Below, in pieces: positions 23,403-34,114 of a stretch of 64,000 bases of DNA; the stretch's first letter is position 1; each line of letters starts with the position of its first letter. This DNA is from Streptomyces thinghirensis (GTDB lineage Bacteria > Actinomycetota > Actinomycetia > Streptomycetales > Streptomycetaceae): the NCBI GenBank assembly GCA_021502835.1, contig JAKFGP010000054.1, forward strand, positions 1-64,000. Reading direction: 5' to 3'. The translations under genes were made by a program, and so were the position numbers. The notes under the pieces were generated by a model. The model searched no databases and was not told where the DNA came from. It saw only the letters and a list, made by a program, of their open reading frames with translations.

Positions 23403-24361
23403 ATGCCCACGTCTTTTCAGCCTTCCCGGCCTTCCGATTCTTCCGAGCCTTCCGAATCCATCCAGGCTTTCCAGCAGTCCGTCATCGACGAGTTCCGCGC
23501 CAACGGGGAAGGTCGGCGGCCCCTTCGAGGGTGAGGACCTGCTCCTGCTGACGACCACCGGCGCGCGGTCGGGAGCCGCGCGGACCACGCCCTCGGTTAC
23601 GTCCGGCACGGGGACTCCCTCCCTCGTCGTCGGGTCCAACCTCGGTGGCCCGCGGCATCCCGGCTGGTACCACAACCTGCTCGCCCGTCCCATGGTCGAG
23701 GTGGAGGTCGGCACCCGGACCTTCCAGGCTCTCGCCGTGCCCGCCGAAGGCGCCCGGCGCGAGGAGTTGTTCGCCCACGTCGTGCGCGCGGCGCCCGGTT
23801 ACGGCGACTACCAGGCCGGGACCGACCGGCTGCTGCCGGTCGTGGTGCTGCAGGGCGCCGAGCCCGACGACTGGGAGGGGCCCGGCGAGGTCCGCACCCT
23901 CGCCGACAAGGTCATGGAGGTCCACACCCGGCTGCGCGGCCAGTTGCGCCAGGTGCGGGCGGAGACCGACGCCCATTTCGCCGCACGGGCCGCGCACCGG
24001 GGTGCCGGTGCGGCGCCGGTGCCGGGGCTCGGGCTGGAGGTCCGGCAGCGGTGCCCTGGCGTTCTGCCAGGCGTTGGAGTTCCATCACGAGAGTGAGGAC
24101 GGGCACTTGTTCCCGGGCATCGCCCGCCACCACCCCCACCTGACCGACGTCTTCGACCGGCTCGACGCCGAACACCGCACGGTCGCCCGCATCCAGGGCG
24201 CCCTGGCGGACCTGCTGGCCGGCATCGCCATCGCCGACCCGCAGCGCTTCCGTACGGAACTGGCGGCGATGTCCGCGGAGCTGAACGCGCACCTCGACTA
24301 CGAGGAGGACGTGCTGCTCCCCTTGCTGGCCGACGTGCCGTGGCCGCCGGTCATGCCCTGA
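23403..24361 (+). CDS. Deazaflavin-dependent nitroreductase fused to hemerythrin HHE domain
   Basis: About 319 residues, two domains. Residues about 20-155 match the Ddn/F420-dependent family: LLLLTTTGARSGAARTTPLG, VVGSNLGGPRHPGWYHNLLA, VEVEVGTRTFQALAVPAEGA and a YGDYQAGTDRLLPVVVL end. Residues about 165-318 are a four-helix hemerythrin-like domain with metal-type histidines and glutamates: LEFHHESEDGHLFPGIARHH, LDAEHRTVARIQGALADLLA and LNAHLDYEEDVLLPLLADVP. The first part reduces substrates with F420H2 in relatives; the second could bind a di-iron centre and O2 or NO. Start ATG 23403. Frame breaks near 23510, 23600 and 24050. It lies between hemD and hemB but has its own promoter region. Confidence 0.82.
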
Positions 24362-24470
24362 CCCGGACGTCCGGGCCCCTCGCGGTGGCCGGTCGGCTTC
24401 AGGACAGGGGCCGCGTGGGCCGACTTCCCGTCGGCAAAGGCACGGGTGGGGCGGGCGTAGCGTAGGAGGT

Positions 24471-25465
24471 ATGTCGACGTACGGATCCTTTCCCGGCACC
24501 CGGCCCCGGCGGCTGCGGACCACTCCCGTCATGCGTCGGATGGTCGCCGAGACCCGGCTGCACCCCGCCGACCTCATCCCTCCCCGCCTTCGTACGCGAG
24601 GGCGTCAGCGAGCCGGTGCCGATCGCGGCGATGCCCGGGGTCGTGCAGCACACCCGGGACACGCTGAAGAAGGCCGCCGCGGAGGCGGTCGAGGCGGGGG
24701 TCTCCGGGATCATGCTCTTCGGGGTGCCGGAGGATGCGAAGAAGGACGCGGCCGGGACGGCGGGGACCGACCCGGACGGGATCCTGCAGGTCGCGCTGAG
24801 GGACGTGCGGGCCGAGGTCGGGGACGAGCTGCTCGTCATGTCCGACCTGTGCCTCGACGAGTTCACCGACCACGGGCACTGCGGGGTGCTGGACGCTCAG
24901 GGGCGGGTCGACAACGACGCCACCCTTGAGCGGTACGCCGAGATGGCGCAGGTGCAGGCCGACGCGGGTGCTCATGCGGTCGGGCCCAGCGGGATGATGG
25001 ACGGTCAGGTCGGGGTCGTACGTGACGCCCTCGACCAGATCGGGCGCGAGGACGTCGCGATCCTCGCCTACACCGTCAAGTACGCGTCCGCCTTCTACGG
25101 GCCTTTCCGGGAGGCCGTCGGGTCCTCGCTCAGGGGGGACCGGAAGACCTACCAGCAGGACGCCGCCAACGTGCGGGACGCGATGCGGGGAGCTGGCCCT
25201 CGACCTGGAGGAGGGCGCCGACATGGTGATGGTCAAGCCGGCCGGCCCCTACCTCGACATCCTGGCCAAGGTCGCCGAGGCCGCGGACGTGCCCGTCGCC
25301 GCCTACCAGATCTCCGGCGAGTACTCGATGATCGAGGCCGCCGCCGAGAAGGGCTGGATCGACCGCGACCGGGCCATCCTGGAGGCGCTCACCGGCATCA
25401 AGCGGGCCGGCGCGCGCAACATCCTGACCTACTGGCCACCGAGGTCGCCTCGCACGCTGCGCTGA
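24471..25465 (+). CDS. hemB: HemB, delta-aminolevulinic acid dehydratase (porphobilinogen synthase)
   Basis: Condenses two 5-aminolevulinates to porphobilinogen. About 330 residues. Markers: [34 protein letters not shown], the metal segment [36 protein letters not shown], the active-site lysine in [20 protein letters not shown] and the Schiff-base lysine in [20 protein letters not shown]. The metal motif is mixed (Cys-Asp-Cys where zinc enzymes have three Cys). A strong AGGAGG (24464-24469) lies only one base before the ATG, unusually close, perhaps owing to a missing base. Frame breaks near 24590, 25190 and 25435, so the last few residues are uncertain. Confidence 0.94.
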
Positions 25466-25520
25466 GCGGCGACCTCGCCCGGTGCTTCGCGCAGGGGGTG
25501 CGTGGCGTGTGGGCACCCCT

Positions 25521-26231
25521 TCAGTACCCGAGGGCACCGTCCATGCTGGTCTGCCAGTAGGTGACCGTCAGCGCGGTGTCGACGTACACGCCGCCGGACG
25601 GCAGGGAGACCGTGGCGATGGAGCCGTCCTCGAACGGGATCGTCAGGGTGTTCGTCTCGTAGCCGTTCTCGCCGCTGCCGTCGCCGGACGACAGCAACAC
25701 GCCGGCGTAACCGGACTTGCCGGGCTCCACGCCGGTCAGCGACTGCAGGCTTGGTCGCCTCCGCCACCGGCGGCACGGACTGGGCCTCACCGGAGCGCGC
25801 CGCCAGGGTACGGCGGGCGCATGCAGTCTTCGAGCCGGTGTTGGTGGCGGTCAGCAGGAGGTAGGTTGAGGGGGCGGGACACCTTCGTCGCGGTGATCTT
25901 CACGTCGGAGGCGGAGCACTTTCCGGGCATGTTCCCGTCGTCCTGGCCGTCGGTGTCCGACGCGCCGGTGTCCGACGCGCCGGTGTCCGACGAGCCCGTG
26001 CTCGTGGCGGCGCCGCCGCCGGTGGAGCCGTTCGCGGCGTCCGTTCCTTTCGCCGTCCGACTCGCTTCCGCCGGTGGAGGGCTTAGCCTGGTCGCCGGCC
26101 GGGACGGAGGAGGACCCGGCCGGGGCGCCCGTGTCCGATCCGTCGCCCTCGCAGGCCGTCAGGGCGAGTGCGGCCAGTGCGACCGTCGTGGCGGCGAACA
26201 GGCGGGTGCGGCGGGTGGTGCGTGCGGACAT
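25521..26231 (-). CDS. DUF4232 lipoprotein
   Basis: A secreted, membrane-anchored lipoprotein of about 236 residues. The signal peptide MSARTTRRTRLFAATTVALA continues ALALTAC, a lipobox with Cys near residue 27. A Ser/Thr/Gly/Asp-rich linker follows, including repeats of the form DTGAS. The C-terminal DUF4232 domain has GKCSASDVKITATKVSRPL, LLTATNTGSKTACA, SGYAGVLLSSGDGSGENGYE and VYVDTALTVTYWQTSMDGAL. Function unknown; DUF4232 is common in actinobacterial surface lipoproteins. Start ATG 26231 with AAGGGA upstream. It is divergent from the HTH membrane protein gene. Frame breaks near 25745, 25810, 25870 and 26045. Confidence 0.84.
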
Positions 26232-26348
26232 GAGAGATCCCTTCGGGTGGAGTGGAGGTGAGCCGCTCGACCGTTCGCCGGGAGCGGCTGCTTGGATGAC
26301 CACAGCTTGGGTCCGGGTCCGTCCCGGTCGCCAGTGGTCCCGGGACAT

Positions 26349-26410
26349 GCGGGACACTGGGACGCCGGGAGCGGCTCTGACCTGCGGGAACGGTGTCCCG
26401 CTGGGACGCC
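26349..26410. repeat. Paired inverted and direct repeats before HTH gene
   Basis: GCGGGACAC (26349-26357) is inverted as GTGTCCCGC (26393-26401). Each copy is followed by the same TGGGACGCC (26358-26366 and 26402-26410), and GTCCCGGGAC lies just upstream (26337-26346). The cluster ends 30 bases before the HTH gene start and looks like a multi-copy operator. Confidence 0.6.
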
Positions 26411-26440
26411 GTACGGGGATACGGGAAGAGGGAGGAACGG

Positions 26441-27755
26441 GTGGCGGGGGACGACTTCGCGGTACTGCTGCGGGAGCTGAAGGAGCGGTCCGGGCTCAGC
26501 TACGGGGCACTGGGCAAGCGGCTGCACATGAGTGCGTCGACCCTCCACCGATACGTCAGCGGGGAGGTCGTGCCCACCGAGTTCGCGCCCGTCGAACGCC
26601 TCGCGCGGGTATGCCGGGCGACCCCCGAGGAACTGCTCGAACTCCACCGCCGCTGGATCCGCGCACGAGCTGCGCGGCGTAAGAAGGAGGGGGCCGAGGA
26701 GAGGGAGACCGAGGAGAAGGGGGAGGAGGAGAGGGAGGAGGCCGCCGTCTCCGTCGCGGCGGAGAACGCACCGTCGGCAACGCCCGCTCCGACCGCCCCC
26801 GACGCCCCAACCGCCCCGCCCACGCCCGCCGAACCCGCCCCGCCCCGTCGCCGGGGTCCCGCGCTCCGCGCTCTACGCCGCGACCGGCGTCGTCGCCGTC
26901 AGCGCTGCCGTGGCGCTCGTGGCGAACCTCGTGTCGGGCACCGACGGCGGCGGGCGGCACGGTCCGCCGGGGCGGCCGAGGGGACCTCCGCGTCGGTGTC
27001 CGGGACCGCGACCACCGGGTCGGCGTCCCCGAGCGCGAGCGCCTCCTCGTCGCCGTCCGGGTCCGCGTCCGCGTCCGGATCGGGGTCACCCTCCGCGTCC
27101 GCGTCCGCGCCGCGGCCGGGCGCGGCCACGCCGAGCCGCCGCGCACCCGCCGACGGCCCCGTGCTCACCGTGTCGACCACCCCGTACCACTGGGACGTGC
27201 CCTGCGAGCACGCCTTCCTGATCGACCGCAGTCCGCAGAACGTGCCGGAGCCGCCCGCCCAGCAGGACGCGGTCGGCTGGGCCACCCCCCTCGGCGCGGT
27301 CTCCGCGAACCGGCAGATGGCCGTCCTCACCGTGCAGGGCACCGGGGCGGAGACGGTGGTCCTGAAGGACCTGCACGTCCGCGTGGTGAGCAGTGAGCCG
27401 GCGCTGGACTGGAAGCTAGTACGTGATGGGCAACGGCTGCGGCGGCCTGGTGGACACCGGGTCCTTCGACGTCTCCCTCGACCTGGCCAACCCCCTGGTG
27501 ACGCCGGTCTCCGGACAGCGCGACTTCCCGTACAGCGTCAGCGAGTCCGACCCCGAGGTGTTCAAGGTCAACGCGCACACCAGCGGCCACGACGTCAGCT
27601 GGTACCTGGAGCTGGAGTGGTCCAGCGGCGCCCGGCAGGGCACCGTGCGCGTCGACGACCACGGCAAGCCGTTCCGCACCAGCGCCTCCCGGGACAGCTC
27701 CTACTATGCGTACCCCCTCGGCGGCGACGGCTGGGGGCGGGTCGAGGGTGACTGA
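26441..27755 (+). CDS. HTH (XRE-type) transmembrane protein with extracytoplasmic domain
   Basis: About 437 residues. An N-terminal XRE helix-turn-helix (FAVLLRELKERSGLSYGALG; KRLHMSASTLHRYVSGEVVP; LARVCRATPEELLELHRRWI) occupies residues 1-75. A highly charged Glu/Arg linker and a Pro/Ala stretch follow. One membrane segment is SALYAATGVVAVSAAVALVA. Then comes a long Ser/Ala/Gly/Pro low-complexity spacer and a C-terminal domain of about 190 residues ending SSYYAYPLGGDGWGRVEGD. I do not recognise the last domain. The layout suggests a one-component membrane regulator or a DNA-tethered surface sensor. The start GTG 26441 is preceded by GGGAGG. Frame breaks near 26865, 26955 and 27415. Confidence 0.78.
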
Positions 27756-27849
27756 GACGGGCCGGGCACGGGTGCCGCATCGCCGCCAAGTCGTGGCTGC
27801 GGCTAGGTTGTTGGCCACCACTCCCGGTTCTCTTCGTCAGGAGACGCCC

Positions 27850-28751
27850 ATGCCCGGTGACGCCCTCAGCCAGGACCCCGCGGAGCTTGAGAAGGAGGAT
27901 CGACAGCAGCAAGGCGCACCCGGCCCGTGTCTACGACGTCTTCCTCGGCGGCAAGGACCACTACCCCGCGGACCGCGACGCGGCCGCCGCCGGGCTCGCC
28001 GCCAACCCGCGCGGCTACCTGGACGTACGGCACAACCGCGACTTCCTGCGCCGCGCGGTCACCACGCTGGCCGAGGAGCACGGCATCCGCCAGTTCCTCG
28101 ACATCGGCACCGGCCTGCCGACCTCGGAGAACGTGCACCAGATCGCCCAGCGCACCGCACCCGAGTAGAGGGTGGTCTACGTCGACAACGACCCGGTCGT
28201 CCTCGCCCACGCCCGCGCCCTGCTCACCAGCGGTCCCGAGGGACGTACGGACTACGTCGACGCCGACCTGAAGAGCCCGGCGCGGATCCTCGAACAGGCC
28301 GCGCGGACCCTCGACTTCGACCGGCCGGTCGCCCTCTGCCTCGTCGCCGTCCTGCACTTCGTCGAGGACGAGGAGGCGTACCCGATCGTCCGCGAGCTGA
28401 TGGACGCGCTGCCCGCCGGCAGCCGGCTCGTCCTCAGCCACCTCACCGAGGACCTCAACCCGGAGAACATCCGCGCGGTCCAGCGGACGTACACGGAGCG
28501 GGGCTTCACCTTCGTGCTGCGCTCCCACAAGGACGTCGAACGCTTCTTCACGGAGACCGGGCTGGAGCTCGCCGAGCCGGGTGTCGTACCGGTGCACCAC
28601 TGGCGTCCGGACCACGCGGCGCCGGTGCGAGCAACCCGAGGAGTCCTACCTCGCGGGTCTCGACGACATCGAGAAGGTCCGCTACAAGGACATCAACGAC
28701 GTCACGGACGCCGACATCAACGTGTACGGGGGCCTTGCCGTCAAGGGCTGA
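27850..28751 (+). CDS. SAM-dependent methyltransferase, Methyltransf_19 (DUF574) family
   Basis: About 299 residues. The family signature is KAHPARVYDVFLGGKDHYPA near residue 25. Then come DVRHNRDFLRRAVTTLAEEH, the SAM motif QFLDIGTGLPTSENVHQIAQ, VVYVDNDPVVLAHARALL, ADLKSPARILEQAARTLDFD and VLHFVEDEEAYPIVRELMDA. Streptomyces genomes carry many copies; the methyl acceptor is unknown. An in-frame TAG at 28166-28168 replaces an expected serine codon (SRVVYVDND), probably a single-base error but conceivably a real nonsense change. Frame breaks near 27893 and 28630. Start ATG 27850. Confidence 0.84.
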
Positions 28752-28827
28752 CGGCCCGGCGGTCGCACGGGTGTCCGGATCGCGGAAAGTCGCCTGTAAA
28801 CGGCACGTACTTACTTAGGGTGCGGGC

Positions 28828-30047
28828 ATGACCGTGACTGAGAACGCGCCCGCCCCGTCCGCCGCCCTGCCGCCGCTCGCCGCGCGGACCCGGTCGATCG
28901 GCGGTTCGCCCGTACGGGACATCCTCGCCGTCACCGCCCGCCCCGAGGTGATCAACTTCGCGGGCGGGCTGCCGGCCTGTTCGACGCGGAGGGCATCGCC
29001 GCCGCGTACCGGGACGTCCTCGCCGAGGGTGCCGGCGCGGGCGCTGCAGTACTCCACCACCGAGGGCGAAAGCCGTCCTGCGGGCCGCGCTCGCCGCCCA
29101 CCTCCGCGCGCGGACTGGACACCGACGCCGACGACATCCTCGTCACCACCGGCTCGCAGCAGGCGCCATGTCGCTGCTCGCCACCGCCCTGCTCGAACCC
29201 GGCGACACCGTCCTCGTCGAGAGCCCCTGCTACCTGGCCGCGCTCCAGGCCTTCGGCTTCGCGGGCGCACGGGTAGTCGCCGTGCCCGGGGACGAGGACG
29301 GGATCGACCCCGAGGCGCTGGCGGAACTGGTGCTGCGCAGCGCCCCAAGCTGCTCTACACCGTCCCCACCTTCCAGAACCCCACCGGCCGCACCATGCCG
29401 GCCGCCCGCCGTGCAGCCGTGGCCGAGGTCGCCGGCCGGTGCGGGCTGTGGATCGTCGAGGACGACCCGTACGGCGAGCTGCGTTTCGAGGGCGAGCGGG
29501 TGCCGTGGATCGCCTCCTACGGCGGGGCCCGGGACCGGACCGTCCTGCTCCAAGTCCTTCTCCAAGGTCGTGGCACCCGGCCTGCGCCTCGGCTGGCTGC
29601 GGGGGCCCGCCGAACTGCGCCGGGCCTGTGGGGTGGCCAAGCAGGCCGCCGACCTGCACACCCCGACCGTCAACCAGCTGGCCGCCGCCCGGTACCTGGC
29701 CGACCGGGACCTGGACGCGCACGTCACGCGCGTCGCCGCCGCCTACGGCGCACGCCGGGACGCCATGCTCGCGGGGCTGGCGGACGCGCTCCCGGCGGGG
29801 TCGGCGTGGACCCGCCCCGAGGGCGGCATGTTCCTGTGGGCGCGCCTGCCGGGCGGTACGACACCACGGCCCTGCTCCCCGGGTGGTCCGGCACGACGTC
29901 GCGTACGTCCCCGGCGCCCCCTTCCACGCCGGTGAACCCGACCGCGCCACGCTGCGGTTGTGCTTCGTCACGCAGACGCCGGACGAGATCGCGGAGGGAC
30001 TGCGGCGACTGGGGGAGGGACTGCGGGAGGCGGGGCGGGAGTCGTAG
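28828..30047 (+). CDS. PLP-dependent aminotransferase (2-aminoadipate transaminase-like)
   Basis: About 406 residues, fold type I, class I/II. It lacks the GntR domain of MocR proteins. Markers: EVINFAGGLPA, ALQYSTTEGES, ILVTTGSQQA, ESPCYLAALQAFGFAGARVV, LLYTVPTFQNPTGRTMPAAR (PLP Asn/Pro), WIVEDDPYGELRFEGE (PLP Asp and Tyr), SFSKVVAPGLRLGWLRGP (Schiff-base Lys), RPEGGMFLWARLPGG and LRLCFVTQTPDEIAEGLRRL. Relatives such as LysN act on aminoadipate, aromatic or branched amino acids; the substrate cannot be fixed here. Start ATG 28828. At least five frame breaks between 28975 and 29880. Confidence 0.87.
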
Positions 30048-30107
30048 GCCCCGGCCCAGGTCCAAGAGCCGAGGCGGGGACGCCGCACCCGCACGTACGG
30101 TGAGGCC

Positions 30108-30323
30108 ATGCGGCGGCCCTGGAGGCGCTGGGGTTCCGGGTGACCCGGCTGACCGCCCGGGTCGTCGTCGGTGCCGACCGCTTCGAGGACCGCCCCGCGC
30201 ACCCACACGGCCCTCCTGGTCGAGATCCCCGGCGACCCGCGGCCGCACCTGGCCGAAGCCCGCCGGGTGCTGGTGGCGGACTTCGGCATCGACGTGCCCG
30301 AGGGCCGGACGCTACTGGGGTGA
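30108..30323 (+). CDS. Small conserved protein of unknown function
   Basis: About 71 residues. Allowing one missing G after the ATG (30108), the protein reads MRAALEALGFRVTRLTARVV, VVGADRFEDRP, LVEIPGDPRPHLAEARRVLV and ADFGIDVPEGRTLLG. The regular alternation suggests a small alpha/beta fold. I do not recognise a family. It lies between the aminotransferase and the convergent argS. The frame is broken near 30115 and 30205. Confidence 0.55.
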
Positions 30324-30357
30324 GGGCGGCCGGGGTGTAGGCGGCCGGGGCGAGGGG

Positions 30358-32129
30358 TCAGAGCCGCTCGGAGGGTCCGGATGCCCAGCAGGGCCATGCC
30401 CCGGTGCACGTGCGGGCCGTGACGTCGGACAGGAACAGGCGGTTCTCCGCCACGTCCTGCGGCGGCGCCGGCTTGATTACCGGGCACTTGTCGTAGAACG
30501 ACGTGAACAGGGACGCCAGCTGGTAGAGGTACGCCGTCAGCTTGTGCAGGGCGTACTCGCGGGCCGCCTCCGCCACCGTCTCCCGCGAAGGCGTCGAGGT
30601 GCAGGCCGAGGGCGCGCTCCGCCTCGTGCAGCTCCAGCTCCGGTGGTGGGCGGGGCGTACGTCGCCGGCCTTGCGCAGGATCGACTGGATCCGGGCGTAG
30701 GCGTACTGGAGGTAGACGGACGTGTCACCGTTCAGCGAGACCATCTGGTCCAGGTCGAACTTGTAGTCCCGGTTCGCCGACGTCGACAGGTCCGCGTACT
30801 TCACCGCGCCGATGCCCACCTGGGTGCCCCGCTCGGCGATCTCCTGCTCGGACAGGTCCTGCGCCTTCTCCCGGACGACGGCGGACGCGCGGTCGATCGC
30901 CTCGTCGAGGAGGTCGACCAGGCGGACCGTCTCACCCGCACGGGTCTTGAACGGCTTGCCGTCCTTGCCGGAGGACCGTGCCGAAGGCCAACTGCTGCGC
31001 CGTCACGTCCTCGTTCAGCCAGCCGGCCCGGCGGGTGGTCTCGAAGACCATCTTGAAGTGCAGGGACTGGCGGGCGTCGACCACGTACAGCAGCGTGTCC
31101 GCCTTCAGGTTGAAGACGCGGTCGCGGATCGCGGAGAAGGTCGGTGGCCGCGTAGCCGCAGCCGCCGTCCGACTTCTGCACGATCAGCGGGACCTGGTTG
31201 CCGTCCGGGCCCTTGACGTCCCTCGAAGAAGACGCACAGCGCGCCCTCGGAGCGGACGGCGACGCCCGACTCCTCCAGCATCCGGCAGGTCTCGGCCAGC
31301 ATGTCGTTGTAGCCGGACTCGCCGACGATGTCGGCGTCGCGGATCTCCATGTCCAGCTTCTCGAAGACGGAGAAGAAGTAGATCTTCGACTCGTCGACGA
31401 ACTTCTGCCACGCGGCGAGCGTCTTCGGGTCCCCGGCCTGGAGGTCGACCACCCGGCGCCGCGCCCGCGTCTTGAACTCCTCGTCGAGTCGAAGTGCCTG
31501 CGCGCGGCCTTGTAGAGGCGGTCGAGGTTGGACATCGCCTCCTCGCCGCTCACCTCGCCGGCCTCGTGGTCCAGCTCGTTGCGGGTGCTCCTCCAGGTAC
31601 TGGATGAGCATGCCGAACTGGGTGCCCCAGTCGCCGATGTGGTGCCGGCGCACGACGCTCTCGCCGGTGAACTCCAGCAGCTGGGCGACCGAGTCGCCGA
31701 TCACCGCCAGGCGCAGGTGGCCGACGTGCATCTCCTTCGCCACGTTCGGCTGGGCGTAGTCGATCACCGTGGTGCCGGGGTGCTCGGCGTGCGGGACGCC
31801 GAGGCGGCCGGTGTCGTCCGCGTACCGCGCGGCGAGGTTCCCGGTGATCGCCCGGTCGCCGATCGTGATGTTAGGAAGCCGGGCCCGGAGACCTCGACGT
31901 CCTTGATCAGATCGCCGGTGACGATGTGCGGAGACGACCTCGGTCGCCAGCTCCGCGCGGGTTCGCCTTGGCCTTCTTGGCCAGGGCGAGGATGCCGTTG
32001 GCCTGGTAGTCCGCCCGGTCGCGTGCGTCGCAGCAGCGGGTCCGCGCCGGCGGCCTCCGGCCGGGTGGCCGTGAGCGCGGACGCGAGGTGCTGCTGGACG
32101 GAGTCGCTGAGGGACGTGACCGAGGCCAT
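30358..32129 (-). CDS. argS: ArgS, arginyl-tRNA synthetase
   Basis: Charges tRNA-Arg. About 590 residues, class I. The N-terminal additional domain is [20 protein letters not shown]. The HIGH-type motif is [20 protein letters not shown], then [20 protein letters not shown]. Later come GALCVFFEG, the Rossmann strand [21 protein letters not shown] (KMSKS position), [20 protein letters not shown] and the C-terminal DALR anticodon domain [12 protein letters not shown]. The ATG at 32129 gives the family start. It is divergent from lysS. Numerous frame breaks, the densest between 31480 and 32060. Confidence 0.95.
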
Positions 32130-32287
32130 GGAGTGGCTGCCGTTCTGCTCGGGTTCCTGGAGTACTACGGAAACCGAGTATCCCACGCGGTGAAAAGCGG
32201 TTTTCGCGGATGCGGGGCCGGGCTGGGAGAATGGAGCGGTCAGCCGTGCGACCGTCCGGCTGCTCAGCAGAACTTTCGGAAGAGGAC

Positions 32288-34036
32288 GTGCCGATCTCGG
32301 TAGAGCACAGAGACCACCGACTGGGTCTCCCGTTTCGCGGACGAGGTCATCGCCGAGTCGGAGCGCCGTGCCCCGGGCAAACCCGTCGTCGTCGCGTCCG
32401 GACTCTCCCCGTCCGGTCCCATCCACCTGGGCAACCTGCGCGAGGTCATGACCCCGCACCTGGTCGCCGACGAGGTCCGCCGCCGGGGCCACCAGGTGCG
32501 GCACCTCATCTCCCTGGGACGACTACGACCGCTACCGCAAGGTGCCGGCCGGCATCTCCGGGGTCGACGAGTCGTGGGCCGAGCACATCGGCAAGCCCCT
32601 CACCTCCGTCCCGGCCCCGAAGGGCTCCGCGCACCCGAACTGGGCCGAGCACTTCAAGGCCGCGATGACCGCCTCGCTCGCCGAGATGGGCGTGGAGTTC
32701 GACGGGATCAGCCAGACCGCGCAGTACACCTCCGGTGTCTACCGCGAGCAGATCCTGCACGCCATGAAGCACCGGCGGGACATCGACGCGATCCTCGCCC
32801 AGTACCGGACCAAGCCGAAGACGGCCGGCAAGAAGTCGCAGAAGCCCGTCGACGAGGCCGAGCTGGAGGCCGCCGAGGGCTCCGGCGCCGCCGCCGAGGA
32901 CGACGGCTCGGGCTCGGCCGCCGGATACTTCCCGTACAAACCGTACTGCGGCAACTGCGAGAAGGACCTCACCACGGTCACCTCGTACGACGACGACTCG
33001 ACCGAGCTGACCTACGCCTGCACCGAGTGCGGCTTCTCCGAGACGGTCCGGCTCAGCGAGTTCAACCGCGGCAAGCTGGTCTGGAAGGTCGACTGGCCGA
33101 TGCGCTGGGCCTACGAGGGCGTGATCTTCGAGCCGAGCGGTGTCGACCACTCGTCTCCCGGCTCAGTCGTTCCAGGTCGGCGAGCAGATCGTCGGCATCT
33201 CCGGCGGCGAGCAGCCGATCAGGCCGATGTACGCCTTCGTCGGCATCAGCGGCATGGCCAAGATGTCCTCGTCCAAGGGCGGGGTGCCCACCCCGGCCGA
33301 CGCGCTCCAGATCATGGAGCCGCAGCTCCTGCGCTGGCTGTACGCCCGCCGCCGGCCCAACCAGTCCTTCAAGATCGCCTTCGACCCAGGAGATCCAGCG
33401 GCTCTACGACGAGTGGGACCGCCTCGACGCCAAGGTCGCCGACGGCAGCGCCCCTGCCCGCCGACGTCGCCGCCCACTCGCGCGCCGTCCGCACGGCCCG
33501 CCGGCGAGCTGCCGAGGACGCCCAGGCCGCTGCCGTACCGCACGCTCGCCTCCGTCGCCGACATCACCGCCGGACACGAGGACCAGGCGCTGCGCATCCT
33601 CAGCGAGCTGGACCCGGCCGACCCGCTGGGCGGGCTCGAAGAGGCCCGGCCGCGGTACGACAAGGCCGAGGCGTGGATCAACACGCACGTCCCCGCCGAC
33701 CAGCGCACCATCGTCCGCGCCGAGCCGGACGCCGAACTGCTGAAGTCCCTCGACGAACAGGGCCGGGCCTCGCTGCGGCTGCTGCTCGACGGACTCGCCG
33801 ACCACTGGTCCCCTGGACGGGCTCACCCACCTCGTCTACGGCGTGCCCAAGGTCCAGGCCGGCTTCTCCCGCCGACGCCACGCCGAAGGGAACTGCCGCC
33901 GGAGATCAAGACCGCCCAGCGGTCCTTCTTCGCGCTGCTGTACCACCTGCTCGTCGGCCGCGACACCGGCCCGCGCCTGCCCACGCTGCTGCTGGCGGTG
34001 GGGCAGGAGCGGGTGCGGGGGCTGCTCGGCGAGTAG
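32288..34036 (+). CDS. lysS: LysS, class I lysyl-tRNA synthetase
   Basis: Charges tRNA-Lys. This is the archaeal-type class I enzyme found in some actinobacteria, about 582 residues. Markers: [20 protein letters not shown] (HIGH-type), [20 protein letters not shown], the zinc motifs YCGNCEKDL and [26 protein letters not shown], and the KMSKS-type loop [20 protein letters not shown]. The C-terminal helical domain runs to [12 protein letters not shown]. It starts with GTG at 32288 ([12 protein letters not shown]...). The divergent arrangement with argS is usual in Streptomyces. Frame breaks near 32320, 32515, 33150, 33385, 33455 and 33810. Confidence 0.95.
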
Positions 34037-34063
34037 GCCCGGACCGGGCCGTGCTGACGCGGT

Positions 34064-34098
34064 GACGGGGGCGCCGGCTTCGGCCGGGCGCCCCCGTC
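34064..34098. terminator. Bidirectional terminator between lysS and DUF2637 gene
   Basis: GACGGGGGCGCC (34064-34075) pairs perfectly with GGCGCCCCCGTC (34087-34098). It lies between convergent stops at 34036 and 34117. Confidence 0.88.
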
Positions 34099-34114
34099 GC
34101 CGTACGTACACCCG

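Noticed and set aside
28828..31056. 742-codon plus-strand open frame
   Set aside because: Its start is the aminotransferase, then it leaves frame and runs antisense through argS.
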